The position numbers were made by a program, and so were the translations under genes. A stretch of 25,924 nt of DNA from NCBI GenBank assembly GCA_027886865.1, contig JAPCJR010000018.1, forward strand, positions 1 through 25,924, read 5' to 3'. Positions within the stretch are counted from its first letter, which is position 1, and the number at the start of each line of letters is the position of its first letter. Under the pieces are notes generated by a model, which was not told the origin of the DNA, did not search any database, and worked only from the letters and a program-made list of their open reading frames with translations. Origin of the DNA: Nitrososphaerota archaeon (GTDB taxonomy: Archaea > Thermoproteota > Nitrososphaeria > Nitrososphaerales > UBA183). This document shows, in pieces, positions 1 to 7,860 of the stretch.

Positions 1-343
1 AGGTCGTATCATCGCACGAAGTTTCTACGCTGCCAAAGTAGTGATACGCGTTGTTCTGAGAATCTGAGATGGAGAGACCCTTGCAATTCGCAGAGGGTCC
101 GCTGAGGCATCCGAAAAAGGCGACTATCGTGGTGCCGGCCGTCGTGGCCAACGAGCAGAAGAAAGAGCTGCTGAACAATGAATCGTTGTTCTCACACTCG
201 GCGCTGGAGTTGGTCGACAATACGGAAGAAGAGGCATTTGCCTGGGGCACCCCGGGCAGGGCCACCAGCATCAGGAAGAACGACGATGCGAGGAATGCCA
301 CCGCGTACCTGCTTTCCAGCGCGTGAGAGCCGCTAAGCCTCAT
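1..343 (-). CDS. Secreted surface protein, N-terminal part (runs off left edge)
   Basis: An open frame of 114 codons runs leftward from an ATG at 343 to the window edge without a stop. The protein starts MRLSGSHALESRYAVAF, has a hydrophobic signal segment at about residues 14-32, and then a Cys-containing region with STNSSAECENNDSLFSSSF, FFGCLSGPSANC and SDSQNNAY. These match, nearly residue for residue, the N-terminus of the Ig-like surface protein at 21218-22939, so the two are paralogues. The conserved protein alignment, the in-frame ATG and a TATA-like box at the same distance (about 95 nt) upstream all favour this strand over the plus-strand open frame at 69-326. It is probably an extracellular, membrane-anchored protein. 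Its function is unknown and its C-terminus lies outside the window. Confidence 0.75.
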   Translation of the reverse strand, partial: MRLSGSHALESRYAVAFLASSFFLMLVALPGVPQANASSSVLSTNSSAECENNDSLFSSSFFCSLATTAGTTIVAFFGCLSGPSANCKGLSISDSQNNAYHYFGSVETSCDDTT

Positions 344-434
344 TGAAAGCGAATCGGACGAATGTTGTCAAGAGATGGAAAACTCGTGGAATTCGTATCC
401 AGATTCTCTCCTTTGCGTCCATTTCAGTTGCTGG

Positions 435-444
435 ATTTATAAAT
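435..444 (-). promoter_or_regulatory. TATA-like box of the left-edge surface protein gene
   Basis: ATTTATAAAT is a perfect 10-bp palindrome about 95 nt upstream of the minus-strand ATG at 343. The paralogous gene starting at 22939 has TTTATTAGTCC at the same distance (about 23031-23037), with recognisably related flanks. That supports use on the minus strand with a leader of about 70 nt. Because it is symmetric it could also serve the plus strand. Confidence 0.5.
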
Positions 445-526
445 GTTAGAAGATTTCTTCTTCCAAATACCCAGGGGTCAACGTGGGCTCGTTCGTCTTG
501 CGGGTGTCATGCGAAGGCGCGGACTC

Positions 527-534
527 ACTTAAAG
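527..534 (+). promoter_or_regulatory. TATA-like box for the ABC importer operon
   Basis: ACTTAAAG is centred about 28 nt before the ATG at 559, which places transcription start at or next to that codon (leaderless mRNA). The same spacing recurs before several other genes here. It argues for the ATG at 559 rather than the earlier TTG at 343 or ATG at 535. Confidence 0.45.
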
Positions 535-558
535 ATGGGGACTGACTCCCCGACGGCC

Positions 559-1686
559 ATGAGTTTCAGGTTACCCTTCCTCGCGGCGCTCATCATCATT
601 CTCATTCTTGTCGGCACGACGGGATTCCTCCTGGTCAACCCCCAGAAGGTGACTTCGACCGTTACGTCCACTGTCGCCCGAGCAAGTGCCACGACCAGTT
701 CAGCAAGCTCCCCCGTCAGCTCGGCGAGTTCTACTCTCACACCTGTGGCGACTACCGTGACTTCGACGGTTACGTCGACCATCACCTCAGAAAGTGCCAC
801 TCTCACGCCCGAGATACCAACCGTGACCGTTGCGGCGACCTCCGACACATACCTGAACTCTGGATCAGTTGACATGGCGACGATGCAGGGCATATTCGCC
901 AAGGAGGGATTGACCGCGAATCTGATCATTACTCCTAACGCCGTTCAGGCTCTCGAAGCCGGGCAGGTGCAGTTCGCCATCACCCAGCCGCCCTTCGCAG
1001 CTGACGCACAGGGAGGAAGCTTGGTCGCCGTCGGGGTGCTTGTACCCAGCTATCCCGCGGCGATAGTAGCGGCCCCCGGGATCACCTCGGTCAGTCAGCT
1101 CCAAGGGAAGACTTTCGGATGCACGACCGCAGCCGGACTGGTCTGCACGGTCGAGAAGCTCTTCATCGCTTCTCAGAACTGGACTCTCTCCAACCCCGTA
1201 GACCCCCTCGGCTCTTTGAGCGCGCTTGAAGCTGCATTCGAGAGCGGCCAGGTGCAGGGTTTCGTCTACGACTGGGCCGTCGCGGTCCAGCTCCAGAGTC
1301 AGGGACAGGCTAACATCGTCGGTAACCTACAGCAGTACGTCCCATCATGGTATTCAGCCAGCGTGGTAACGACCACCCAGTTCGCGGCCAGCAACCCGAA
1401 CACCGTCCGGCTCTTTCTGACGGCACTGTATCAGTCGAACCTATGGCTCTCCCAGAACCCCAATGCGACCGAGAGCTGGCTCATGAGCCACTATTCGTAC
1501 AACCTGGACGCGGCCGAGACGGTCTACAATGATACTGGATTCAGCCTCACTGGGATAATGCAGCCCTCGGTGATGGAGCTGATGTACAATCAGACGGCCA
1601 CCGCGCAGAACCTTCCGCCAATCATCTGGCAGAGCACCTACACCAACGAGTATCTGCCTACGATCACCTACGACCCCTCCACTTGA
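559..1686 (+). CDS. ABC transporter substrate-binding protein, NMT1/SsuA type
   Basis: This is the extracellular solute-binding component of a nitrate/sulfonate/thiamine-precursor-type ABC importer. The 375-aa protein has an N-terminal hydrophobic anchor (LPFLAALIIILILVGTTGFL), then a Ser/Thr/Val stalk of about 60 residues with TVTSTV repeats, then a periplasmic-binding-protein fold. Visible family features are the GIFAKEGLTANLI segment after the first helix, PGITSVSQLQGKTFG (the 'dlkGKkvg' element) and an ALEAAFESGQVQGFVYDW region. The ligand cannot be read from sequence. It overlaps the permease start by 4 nt (TTGA), so translation is probably coupled. An in-frame extension to a TTG at 343 exists but looks non-coding and covers the neighbouring gene's promoter; ATG at 535 is an alternative start. 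Confidence 0.82.
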   Translation: MSFRLPFLAALIIILILVGTTGFLLVNPQKVTSTVTSTVARASATTSSASSPVSSASSTLTPVATTVTSTVTSTITSESATLTPEIPTVTVAATSDTYLNSGSVDMATMQGIFAKEGLTANLIITPNAVQALEAGQVQFAITQPPFAADAQGGSLVAVGVLVPSYPAAIVAAPGITSVSQLQGKTFGCTTAAGLVCTVEKLFIASQNWTLSNPVDPLGSLSALEAAFESGQVQGFVYDWAVAVQLQSQGQANIVGNLQQYVPSWYSASVVTTTQFAASNPNTVRLFLTALYQSNLWLSQNPNATESWLMSHYSYNLDAAETVYNDTGFSLTGIMQPSVMELMYNQTATAQNLPPIIWQSTYTNEYLPTITYDPST

Positions 1687-2471
1687 CGCAGAGCCCCTCC
1701 GGGCGCCGCCTGCGGCTGCTCTCATCACCCACGCTCGCGAAGGCGCTGATACTGATAGCTTTTGTGCTCCTCTGGCAGCTAGTCTCTCAGGTCTCCCCTC
1801 GGGATATCCTCCCCGGTCCTCTGGTAGTCTTCTCGGCACTCATCTCCCTGCTCACCCTGAAAACCATCCCCGACCTCCCGGAAGCGCTGGGGCTCACGCT
1901 CCTCGAGATATCGGCCGGATTCCTCATCGCGACCATCCTGGGGCTGTCCACGGCTCTCTTGTTCTCTACCACGAGACTGCTTTGGGGGGCCTACCTCCCC
2001 ATAATCATCGTCATCTTTGCGGTGCCGCACATCATTATTCTCCCGGTCTTCATCGTGTTCTTCGGCCTAGGTGCTCTCTCGAAGATCGCCTACGCGGTAC
2101 TCGCTGCTTACCCTGTGATCGTGTTGGGGGGATACGGTGCCATATCGAGGGTGGACCGGTCTACGATCCTTGCCGCCAGGTCGCTAGGAGTGAGGAGCAG
2201 GGACCTCCTCACAAAGATTGTCCTTCCAGCCTCTGTCTCCAGCCTGGTAGGGACCCTGCGCGTTGCGTTCGCTGTGGTCATCGCGACAACCATCGTGGCC
2301 GAGATGATCGGCTCCATTGGTGGACTCGGGTTCTACCTGACGACGGCCTACGAGGAGTTCAACACTCCTGAGTATCTTGCGATGGCCCTCATAGTGATGG
2401 CGTTCGCCTTGGTATTGAATTCCACAGCTTCGTTCTTGGAATCGAGGATGAGGAGATGGCGGCGCGGATAG
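1683..2471 (+). CDS. ABC transporter permease 1, SsuC/TauC type
   Basis: This is a membrane permease of 262 aa with about six transmembrane helices, the usual size for SsuC/TauC/NrtB proteins (BPD_transp_1 domain). The cytoplasmic EAA-like loop that contacts the ATPase is seen as GGYGAISRVDRSTILAARSL followed by IVLPASVSSL. It starts with TTG inside the stop of the binding-protein gene (TTGA overlap). Its own end overlaps the second permease by 16 nt, so the three genes form a tight operon. It is likely to pair with the second permease as a heterodimer, since two different permeases are encoded. Confidence 0.88.
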   Translation: MTQSPSGRRLRLLSSPTLAKALILIAFVLLWQLVSQVSPRDILPGPLVVFSALISLLTLKTIPDLPEALGLTLLEISAGFLIATILGLSTALLFSTTRLLWGAYLPIIIVIFAVPHIIILPVFIVFFGLGALSKIAYAVLAAYPVIVLGGYGAISRVDRSTILAARSLGVRSRDLLTKIVLPASVSSLVGTLRVAFAVVIATTIVAEMIGSIGGLGFYLTTAYEEFNTPEYLAMALIVMAFALVLNSTASFLESRMRRWRRG

Positions 2472-3253
2472 GCTTCGTGTACGCGAGGCAGCGGGTCGGC
2501 TCCGCCGTATTGCTGGTCGCATCGACAATCGTGGCCTTGGGGCTGATAGAGGAGCTCGTGAGGTCGAGGGCCATAACTTCAAGCTTCGTACCGGCGCCTT
2601 CTGCGGTCCTGATTTCATTGCCTACGGCAGCTTCTCAATCGCTCGGGCCCCTCGAGCTGACTCTGGGGGAAGTAGCAATCTCCTTTGCGCTCGCAATGGC
2701 GCTAGGGGTAGGGTTGGGACTTCTCATGGGCGGCAGCCCATACGCCAATTCCGTGGCCGGCGGATACGCGTTCGTCCTGAATTCGACCCCTAAGGTCATC
2801 TTCCTGCCGCTGCTCATCCTCTGGTTCGGTCTGGGCCTGAAGGCGGTCGTCGTCTTCGCCGTGCTAGAGGCCTCTCTGCCCGTCAGCCTGCTCGTTGCGG
2901 GAGCCGTAAGGGACCTGGACAGGGACGCGCTGCGGATCGCAGTCTCGATGGGAGCGAGCCGGTCGCAGCTGCAACTGAAGGTCGTCTTCCCAGCGTCGGC
3001 TCCCGCGATACTCGCGTCCGCGCAGGTTGGCTTCGTCTTCTGCGTCACAGGGGTCGTCCTCGCGCAGATGTTCTTCGGCGTGGGAGGGATCGGAGCGCTC
3101 CTCCTGAACGACGCCTACAATCTCCAGATCGCGCGGCTCTACGCGGTCGCCCTTCTGCTCGCAACTCTCGTCTCGGCGGTCTTCTGGTCGACGCGATACG
3201 TGACGAATCACTACGCTGCAAAGTGGCACGCCCGGATCTCGGCCCCAGTCTAG
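2456..3253 (+). CDS. ABC transporter permease 2, SsuC/TauC type
   Basis: The second permease has 265 aa and about six transmembrane helices. It has the family hallmark FVPAPSAVLISLP near residue 45, the STPKVIFLPLLILWFGLG stretch, and an EAA loop with VRDLDRDALRIAVSMGAS then KVVFPASAPAILA. The ATG is preceded by GAGGATGAGGAG within the end of permease 1, so it is probably translated by re-initiation. Its stop codon TAG lies within a CTAG shared with the stop of the convergent ATPase gene. Sequence identity to permease 1 is low by eye, which argues for an old heterodimeric arrangement rather than a recent duplication. Confidence 0.88.
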   Translation: MAARIGFVYARQRVGSAVLLVASTIVALGLIEELVRSRAITSSFVPAPSAVLISLPTAASQSLGPLELTLGEVAISFALAMALGVGLGLLMGGSPYANSVAGGYAFVLNSTPKVIFLPLLILWFGLGLKAVVVFAVLEASLPVSLLVAGAVRDLDRDALRIAVSMGASRSQLQLKVVFPASAPAILASAQVGFVFCVTGVVLAQMFFGVGGIGALLLNDAYNLQIARLYAVALLLATLVSAVFWSTRYVTNHYAAKWHARISAPV

Positions 3254-4047
3254 CGCAGCCGGTCTTCCCTTTCTTGGTGCAGGGCCTCCGCGGAGAGCCC
3301 TTTGAGGAGAGCCCACAGCTGTTCTCTCGTCTCCTCGATCTTTATGGGGGTCCGCGGTCGCTCGCGCTCCATCGTGATGGTCGCGTGAACTCTTCCAGGT
3401 CTTGCGGAGAGAACCACGATCCGGTCGGACAGCGTCGCAGCTTCCTGCAGGCTGTGGGTCACCAAGATGACCGTCCGTTTTCCGTCGGCGCAGATCCTGA
3501 GCATCTCCTCCGCCATCAACATGCGCGTCTGCTCGTCCAGCGCCCCGAACGGCTCGTCCATCAGGAGGATGGGCGCGTCGAGGGTCAATGCCCTCGCCAA
3601 AGATGCGCGCTGCTTCATCCCTCCCGAGAGCTCGGCCGGATAGCGTCGCTCGAACCCTTCGAGGCCGACGGCCTTCACCTGCTCTCGGGCCCTGCTCGCC
3701 CTCGCCTCCTTGGAGACACCTCGCAGCTCGAGCCCAAACTCAACGTTGGCCAGCACCGTCTTCCAGAAGAGAAGGCCGCTGTCCTGGAACACGAGGGCCA
3801 CCCTCCCCGGGTCGGGCTTCTTCATCTCCCTCCCCTCAATCAGAAGCTGCTCGACGGTCGTAGGGCGTAGCAGCGCGGCGATTATGTAGAGCAGGGTCGT
3901 CTTTCCGCACCCACTAGGCCCAATAACGGACACGAACTCCCCTCTGCCCACGTCGAGGTCTATCCCGTCGAGGGCAGGGACAGGCTCTCTGGCCGTCCCA
4001 TACGTGTGGGATAGTCCCCTGATCCGAATGGGAGGTGTCTCGCTCAA
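3250..4047 (-). CDS. ABC transporter ATP-binding protein, SsuB/TauB type
   Basis: This is the ATPase that powers the importer, 265 aa. All motifs are present in order: Walker A GPSGCGKTT at residues 43-51, Q-loop Gln88, signature LSGGMKQR from residue 140, Walker B ILLMDEPFGALDEQT with Asp164/Glu165, and switch His198 in VTHSLQEA. VTHSLQEA and the DEPFGALDEQTR stretch are typical of the nitrate/taurine subfamily. It starts with TTG at 4047; a GGGAG element lies close upstream and a TTAAT box is about 28 nt upstream. It is convergent to the binding-protein/permease operon, overlapping it by 4 nt, and divergent from the PaaK-like gene. Confidence 0.92.
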   Translation of the reverse strand: MSETPPIRIRGLSHTYGTAREPVPALDGIDLDVGRGEFVSVIGPSGCGKTTLLYIIAALLRPTTVEQLLIEGREMKKPDPGRVALVFQDSGLLFWKTVLANVEFGLELRGVSKEARASRAREQVKAVGLEGFERRYPAELSGGMKQRASLARALTLDAPILLMDEPFGALDEQTRMLMAEEMLRICADGKRTVILVTHSLQEAATLSDRIVVLSARPGRVHATITMERERPRTPIKIEETREQLWALLKGLSAEALHQEREDRLR

Positions 4048-4069
4048 TCAACTCCCACCGACGAGACCC

Positions 4070-4081
4070 GCAGATTAAGCA
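4070..4081. promoter_or_regulatory. Shared TATA-like element between divergent genes
   Basis: The 72-nt gap between the ATPase start (4047) and the PaaK-like start (4120) contains GATTAAGC, which reads as GCTTAATC on the minus strand. It is centred about 28 nt from the ATPase TTG, the spacing expected of a leaderless archaeal promoter. On the plus strand it would give a leader of about 15 nt for the gene at 4120. Confidence 0.35.
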
Positions 4082-4119
4082 ATCGGAACGCCTCTCATGG
4101 TAGCAATGGTTATCTGAGC

Positions 4120-5466
4120 TTGGGCGCCCGCGTCCACCGGTTGCTACCACGCATCGCGTACTATACGGCACTGGCAATCAAGAACTCGACCCTCACGCCT
4201 CATGAGTTGCAGGAGCTGCGAGACAGGAAGGTGAGGAGGTTGGCCAGATATTGCTATGATTACGTCCCGTACTATCGCAGCATGTTCCGCAGGGTCGGGC
4301 TTACGGCCGACGACGTGCGCGGCACGGCCGACCTGAGACTCATCCCGGTCACGACGCGCAGCGACATCATCGAGAACTACCCCGACCGGATTGCAGTCCG
4401 CGGCGCTAAGGTCGGGTCGGTTCAGTCAACTTCGGGGACGACTACCGGCACGCCCCTGAAGATAGGATTAGGGGCACGCTTGTGCGACATACGGGTCGCT
4501 CAGAGTGTCAGGCGTGCCTCCCGGATGGGGGTCAGACCCTGGGAGAAGGTCGCGACGGTCGAGACCAGAGGGAGCGCGTCGGAAGGCAGCGGAGTCCGGA
4601 GGAAGAAGGGCAGAGCCGGAATCGCATCCCAGATATTCGTGGGGTCTTTTCACATCGCGGTACCGACGGTCCATCAGTTGACGCTCGGATTGGGCCGGAC
4701 GAACACTGATGACGTCTGTCGAGCACTTGTGCGATACGAGCCAGACATCCTTTACTCCCGTCCTTCCCACGCGCGAAGGCTGGGTCGGACCTTGAGGGAG
4801 CGCGGGACGGCCATATCGCCCAAACTGGTGATGTGCAACGGCGAGTTCCTGAGCGACGCCGTACGGAACGACCTCAAGGACTATTTCGGAGCGGACGTTT
4901 ACAATTCATACGGGGCGAGGGAGCTCGGGAGCGTCGGCACGGAGTGCTACCTTCACGACGGGCTGCACGTCAATGCGGACAACTACATCCACGAAGTGGA
5001 GAGAGACGGGCAAGCGGTAGGCGCGGGCGAGTTGGGAAGCGTTCTACTGACCGGGCTTGAGAACGAGGTCACCCCTCTCATGCGATACGAGATAGGCGAC
5101 GTTGGAATCCAGGGCGAAACGGAGAGGTGTGGTTGTGGCTCCAATTTTCCAAGACTTCAAACGGTCCTGGGGAGGAGCGGCGACGGCCTCCTTGCGGCAG
5201 ACGGGCGCATGATTCCGCCGGGCGTGATCTGCGACGAGCTCGAGTCAGTCCTTGGGCTGCGGGACTTCCAGGTCATCCAGAGGGGCGCGGGCGTCATCGT
5301 CGTGCGGGTCCGGGATCTCAACAACAACTCGGAGACGAAGCGGAAGCTCGGCGAGAGCCTGGGGCGGTTGCTGGCCGCCCCGCAGGAGCTGGAGGTCGAA
5401 ACGTGGGGCGACGCTGACATCCCCGCCAAGTACAGACCCGTAATGAGTCAGCTCTCACCACGTTAG
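4120..5466 (+). CDS. Phenylacetate-CoA ligase/CapK-family AMP-forming enzyme
   Basis: This is a member of the adenylate-forming superfamily most like PaaK/CapK, 448 aa. Such enzymes activate a carboxylic acid as acyl-AMP and usually transfer it to CoA or another acceptor. Visible motifs are the phosphate-binding loop STSGTTTGTP (residues 103-112), YGARELG (Tyr264 to Glu268 and on), the YEIGDVG ribose-binding motif, and a CGCG pair like the Cys-rich loop of PaaK. The usual C-terminal subdomain is present, ending in AKYRPV. It starts with TTG; an upstream ATG at 4097 hits a stop at once. The acid substrate is unknown. The CapK branch is often tied to polysaccharide clusters, and the methyltransferase that follows may be a partner. 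Confidence 0.78.
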   Translation: MGARVHRLLPRIAYYTALAIKNSTLTPHELQELRDRKVRRLARYCYDYVPYYRSMFRRVGLTADDVRGTADLRLIPVTTRSDIIENYPDRIAVRGAKVGSVQSTSGTTTGTPLKIGLGARLCDIRVAQSVRRASRMGVRPWEKVATVETRGSASEGSGVRRKKGRAGIASQIFVGSFHIAVPTVHQLTLGLGRTNTDDVCRALVRYEPDILYSRPSHARRLGRTLRERGTAISPKLVMCNGEFLSDAVRNDLKDYFGADVYNSYGARELGSVGTECYLHDGLHVNADNYIHEVERDGQAVGAGELGSVLLTGLENEVTPLMRYEIGDVGIQGETERCGCGSNFPRLQTVLGRSGDGLLAADGRMIPPGVICDELESVLGLRDFQVIQRGAGVIVVRVRDLNNNSETKRKLGESLGRLLAAPQELEVETWGDADIPAKYRPVMSQLSPR

Positions 5467-5539
5467 CGCGCCTCTGTGCCGCGGTGGGCTACCATGTCGG
5501 CCACCCAAATGACAAACGAAATAAGGCGGAGGAAGGACC

Positions 5540-6406
5540 ATGACCGAGTCGAGAGGAATCAGCTTGTCAAAGGTTGAATTTGACCGGATCGCCGATGTTT
5601 ACGACGACACGAGACGGGCCCTCGGTGAAGACACGGTCGGCGGAATCGAGGAGATGCTCACGAAGCATGGGTGCCATTCGATCCTAGAGATAGGGGTCGG
5701 TACCGGCCGTGTTTCTCTCCCGCTGATCAAGAGCGGTTACGAGATCACCGGAGTGGACATATCGCGGCGTATGATGGAAAAGGCGAGGGCGAAGGGAGTT
5801 GTGAACCTCATCCTAGCGGACGGAAGCAGGACGCCGTTCAAAGAGAGGAGTTTCGACGCGGCGCTGATGGCCCACGTCTTCCACCTTCTCAACGACCCGA
5901 TGGCGGTAGTGCGTGAGGCCGCAAGGGTCAGCAAGGTTGGGGTTTTCGCGCTGGTCCGAAAGGGGTCCGGAAATCGGCCATGGTTCCCGTTCTACGGGGG
6001 AGCGAACCCCTCGGCCGCCGATGGGGACGACGAGGCCGCCAGGAAGTTTTTCGAGGAGAGGCGGGAGAGATTCAGGAAGATAGCCGAGAAATACCACTGG
6101 GACCGGGACCCCTCGCGGCGCCTTCGCAACTGGAGGAGAGAGCAGGAAATCCTTGAGACCCATCCTCCGGATAGCCTGAAGACCGTGAGCGACGTCGTCG
6201 TGAGCGAAACCATGGAGGACAGGATCGCTCGCTTCGAGAAGGGAGCGTACAGCTTCATGTCCGATATGCCGACCGGGATGAGAGAGGATATCATCAAAGA
6301 GATGCGGGCTAGTGCCTCTTCCCTTCCACGGCGGGACCTACTGCCCAGACGCGAGGTCTATCAGGTCGCGTTCTGGCGCTCGGCGAGTCTGCTGAGCGGG
6401 GAATAG
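5540..6406 (+). CDS. Class I SAM-dependent methyltransferase
   Basis: This 288-aa protein has a Methyltransf_11/25-type core. Motif I is ILEIGVGTGRVSLPL (about residues 48-62), the acidic residue ending strand 2 is in ITGVDIS, motif II is ILADGSRTPFKERSFD, and motif III lies around VFHLLNDPMAVVREAARV. The C-terminal 120 residues are charged and likely form a substrate-specific cap. A strong GGAGGA Shine-Dalgarno lies just before the ATG. It follows the PaaK-like gene by 73 nt, so the two may be cotranscribed. The substrate cannot be deduced; small-molecule methylation is the usual role of this class. Confidence 0.82.
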   Translation: MTESRGISLSKVEFDRIADVYDDTRRALGEDTVGGIEEMLTKHGCHSILEIGVGTGRVSLPLIKSGYEITGVDISRRMMEKARAKGVVNLILADGSRTPFKERSFDAALMAHVFHLLNDPMAVVREAARVSKVGVFALVRKGSGNRPWFPFYGGANPSAADGDDEAARKFFEERRERFRKIAEKYHWDRDPSRRLRNWRREQEILETHPPDSLKTVSDVVVSETMEDRIARFEKGAYSFMSDMPTGMREDIIKEMRASASSLPRRDLLPRREVYQVAFWRSASLLSGE

Positions 6407-6451
6407 ACGCTTCTTTGGCGTTCAAAGAAATCCCGCCGGAATAATAGCATC

Positions 6452-6457
6452 TTTTAA
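6452..6457 (+). promoter_or_regulatory. TATA-like box for the EamA transporter gene
   Basis: TTTTAA is centred about 30 nt before the ATG at 6485. This favours that ATG as a leaderless start over the GTG at 6473, which would be only about 18 nt away. Confidence 0.4.
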
Positions 6458-6484
6458 CCGGACTGAAAAGGCGTGGGCGCCTCA

Positions 6485-7393
6485 ATGGTCGCCAAGCCGG
6501 TAGCAGGCGCTGCCCCTGCCTCTACCCGTTCGAGAGTTGTGACATACGCCCTGCTCGTCGCTTTGAGCGTCATCTGGGGATTTGGCTTCGTCGCGATCCG
6601 GGTGGCAGACTTTGGACTCTCGCCCACCTCTCTGGCGCTGCTCAGGTGGCTCATTGCTAGCGCTGGATTTCTGGCGATACTGCCCTTCACGAAATCCAAG
6701 GCGCGGTTCGAAAGCCGGGACTTGCCAAGGCTGCTCGTGATAGCTCTGAGCAACATCGCGGGTTACAACATCTCCCTGAACTACGCCGAGAAGTCCATCT
6801 CGTCGGGGCTGGCAGGGATCCTCGTCTCGCTCGGCCCCGTGTTCATGATCGTCCTCTCTTCGCTGCTCCTGAGAGAGAAGATAGGCAGGAGGCTCGTCTT
6901 TGCGCTCGTCCTCGCCCTGCTCGGATCCCTGCTGCTCTCGCTGAGCGACCTCAACGGGAGCGGCTCGGCATTCACGGGGTCGGGCGAGGCAGTTCTTGCG
7001 GCGTTCTTCTATGCCGTGTTCACGGTGGCCTCAAAGCCGCTCGTGGAGAAATACGGGGCGCTTCCTGTGTGCATCTGGGCCTCCGTGATAGGAACTGCGT
7101 TCCTCCTACCGTTTGCATCGGGCGAGTTCATCAGCCAGGTCTCCACGCTCTCGACGGAAGGTTGGCTCGCACTGCTGTACCTCTCCGTCGTGAGCTCCGT
7201 CGTGGGATATTCGGTGTACTACACGCTCATCGGGAGAGGGACCGTCTCGGGACTCTCGGTCCAGCTCTATCTCATCCCGATAGTCAGCGTGATCGCCGGG
7301 GTCATCATACTACAGGAGCAGGTGACCGTCCTCATCGTGCTCGGGGCTGTGGTGACGCTCGCAGCTGTGGGTCTGGCCAGAAGGAGTGACTAG
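6485..7393 (+). CDS. EamA/DMT-superfamily transporter
   Basis: This is a 302-aa integral membrane protein made of two repeated EamA units, about ten helices in all, of the drug/metabolite transporter superfamily. Typical elements are SVIWGFGFVAIRVA in helix 1, the ALLRWLIAS segment, LNYAEKSISSGLAGIL at the end of unit 1, and the second-half equivalents SVVGYSVYYTLIGRG and VSVIAGVIILQEQVT. The family exports amino acids or other metabolites; the substrate cannot be told here. ATG at 6485 is chosen because of the TATA spacing; GTG at 6473 would add four residues. It is convergent with the small Cys/His gene that ends at 7454. Confidence 0.88.
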   Translation: MVAKPVAGAAPASTRSRVVTYALLVALSVIWGFGFVAIRVADFGLSPTSLALLRWLIASAGFLAILPFTKSKARFESRDLPRLLVIALSNIAGYNISLNYAEKSISSGLAGILVSLGPVFMIVLSSLLLREKIGRRLVFALVLALLGSLLLSLSDLNGSGSAFTGSGEAVLAAFFYAVFTVASKPLVEKYGALPVCIWASVIGTAFLLPFASGEFISQVSTLSTEGWLALLYLSVVSSVVGYSVYYTLIGRGTVSGLSVQLYLIPIVSVIAGVIILQEQVTVLIVLGAVVTLAAVGLARRSD

Positions 7394-7453
7394 AAGCGAG
7401 TCAGGCCGGTCCAAACTGTCTGTGTATGAGGAACTGGAGAAGGCCCTGGATGG

Positions 7454-7657
7454 TCAGACCGGACTCGACTTTGACCCTGAGCGTCCGGACGTGTCAGCCT
7501 CCCACTTTCTTGTAACCATCTCGTTCTCTTTCGCGATGTGCTCCAAAAGAGATATCTCATTGGGCTTACCAATCACCAGGAAGGCTCTTCCGCAAACGCA
7601 CACGGCGCGAGTCTCGCTACCCTCCCCCTCAAAGCTACCGTTAGGCTGGTGAATCAT
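7454..7657 (-). CDS. Small Cys/His protein, possible zinc-binding
   Basis: This 67-aa hypothetical protein has VCVCGRAFLVIG followed about 16 residues later by LLEHIAKENEM. A CxC-G pair followed by an amphipathic helix with His suggests a small metal-binding domain, but only three clear ligands are visible. The ATG at 7657 is preceded by AAGGAAG at a workable distance. I prefer this frame to the plus-strand open frame covering the same stretch (7386-7652), which starts inside the transporter gene and shows no domain pattern. It lies between, and is read against, the two flanking plus-strand genes. Function unknown. Confidence 0.5.
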   Translation of the reverse strand: MIHQPNGSFEGEGSETRAVCVCGRAFLVIGKPNEISLLEHIAKENEMVTRKWEADTSGRSGSKSSPV

Positions 7658-7860
7658 TCGATCTCTTGCTTCCTTGCATGCCTGCCGATACCCCGCGTCT
7701 ACATCTATGTTTTACTGTAAAAAGCAAATGCGCGGATGCCCGCGACCCGCTGAGAGGCGAGACTCTCACCGATGACCTTTCGGCTACGGGGGCTCAGCGG
7801 CCAATCGCTTCTCGAATCGTTCATCGATGGATAAATATCACCAGCAAAGCTGTACCTATC
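7658..7860. promoter_or_regulatory. Divergent intergenic region with TATA-like boxes
   Basis: This holds the promoters of the small Cys/His gene (minus) and the zinc-ribbon membrane protein (plus). ATAAATAT at 7831-7838 is centred about 27 nt before the ATG at 7861, so that gene is probably leaderless. TTTTACTGTAAAA near 7710-7722 is an A/T-rich near-palindrome about 55-60 nt before the minus-strand ATG. No RNA gene is seen. Confidence 0.5.

Noticed and set aside
69..326. Plus-strand 85-aa open frame at the left edge
   Set aside because: The same DNA on the minus strand encodes a clear paralogue of the N-terminus of the Ig-like surface protein with an ATG at 343; the plus-strand frame is its shadow.
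343..558. Extended N-terminus of the ABC binding protein from a TTG at 343
   Set aside because: The added 72 residues have no signal-like order, cover two TATA-like boxes and would put the membrane anchor in the middle of the protein.
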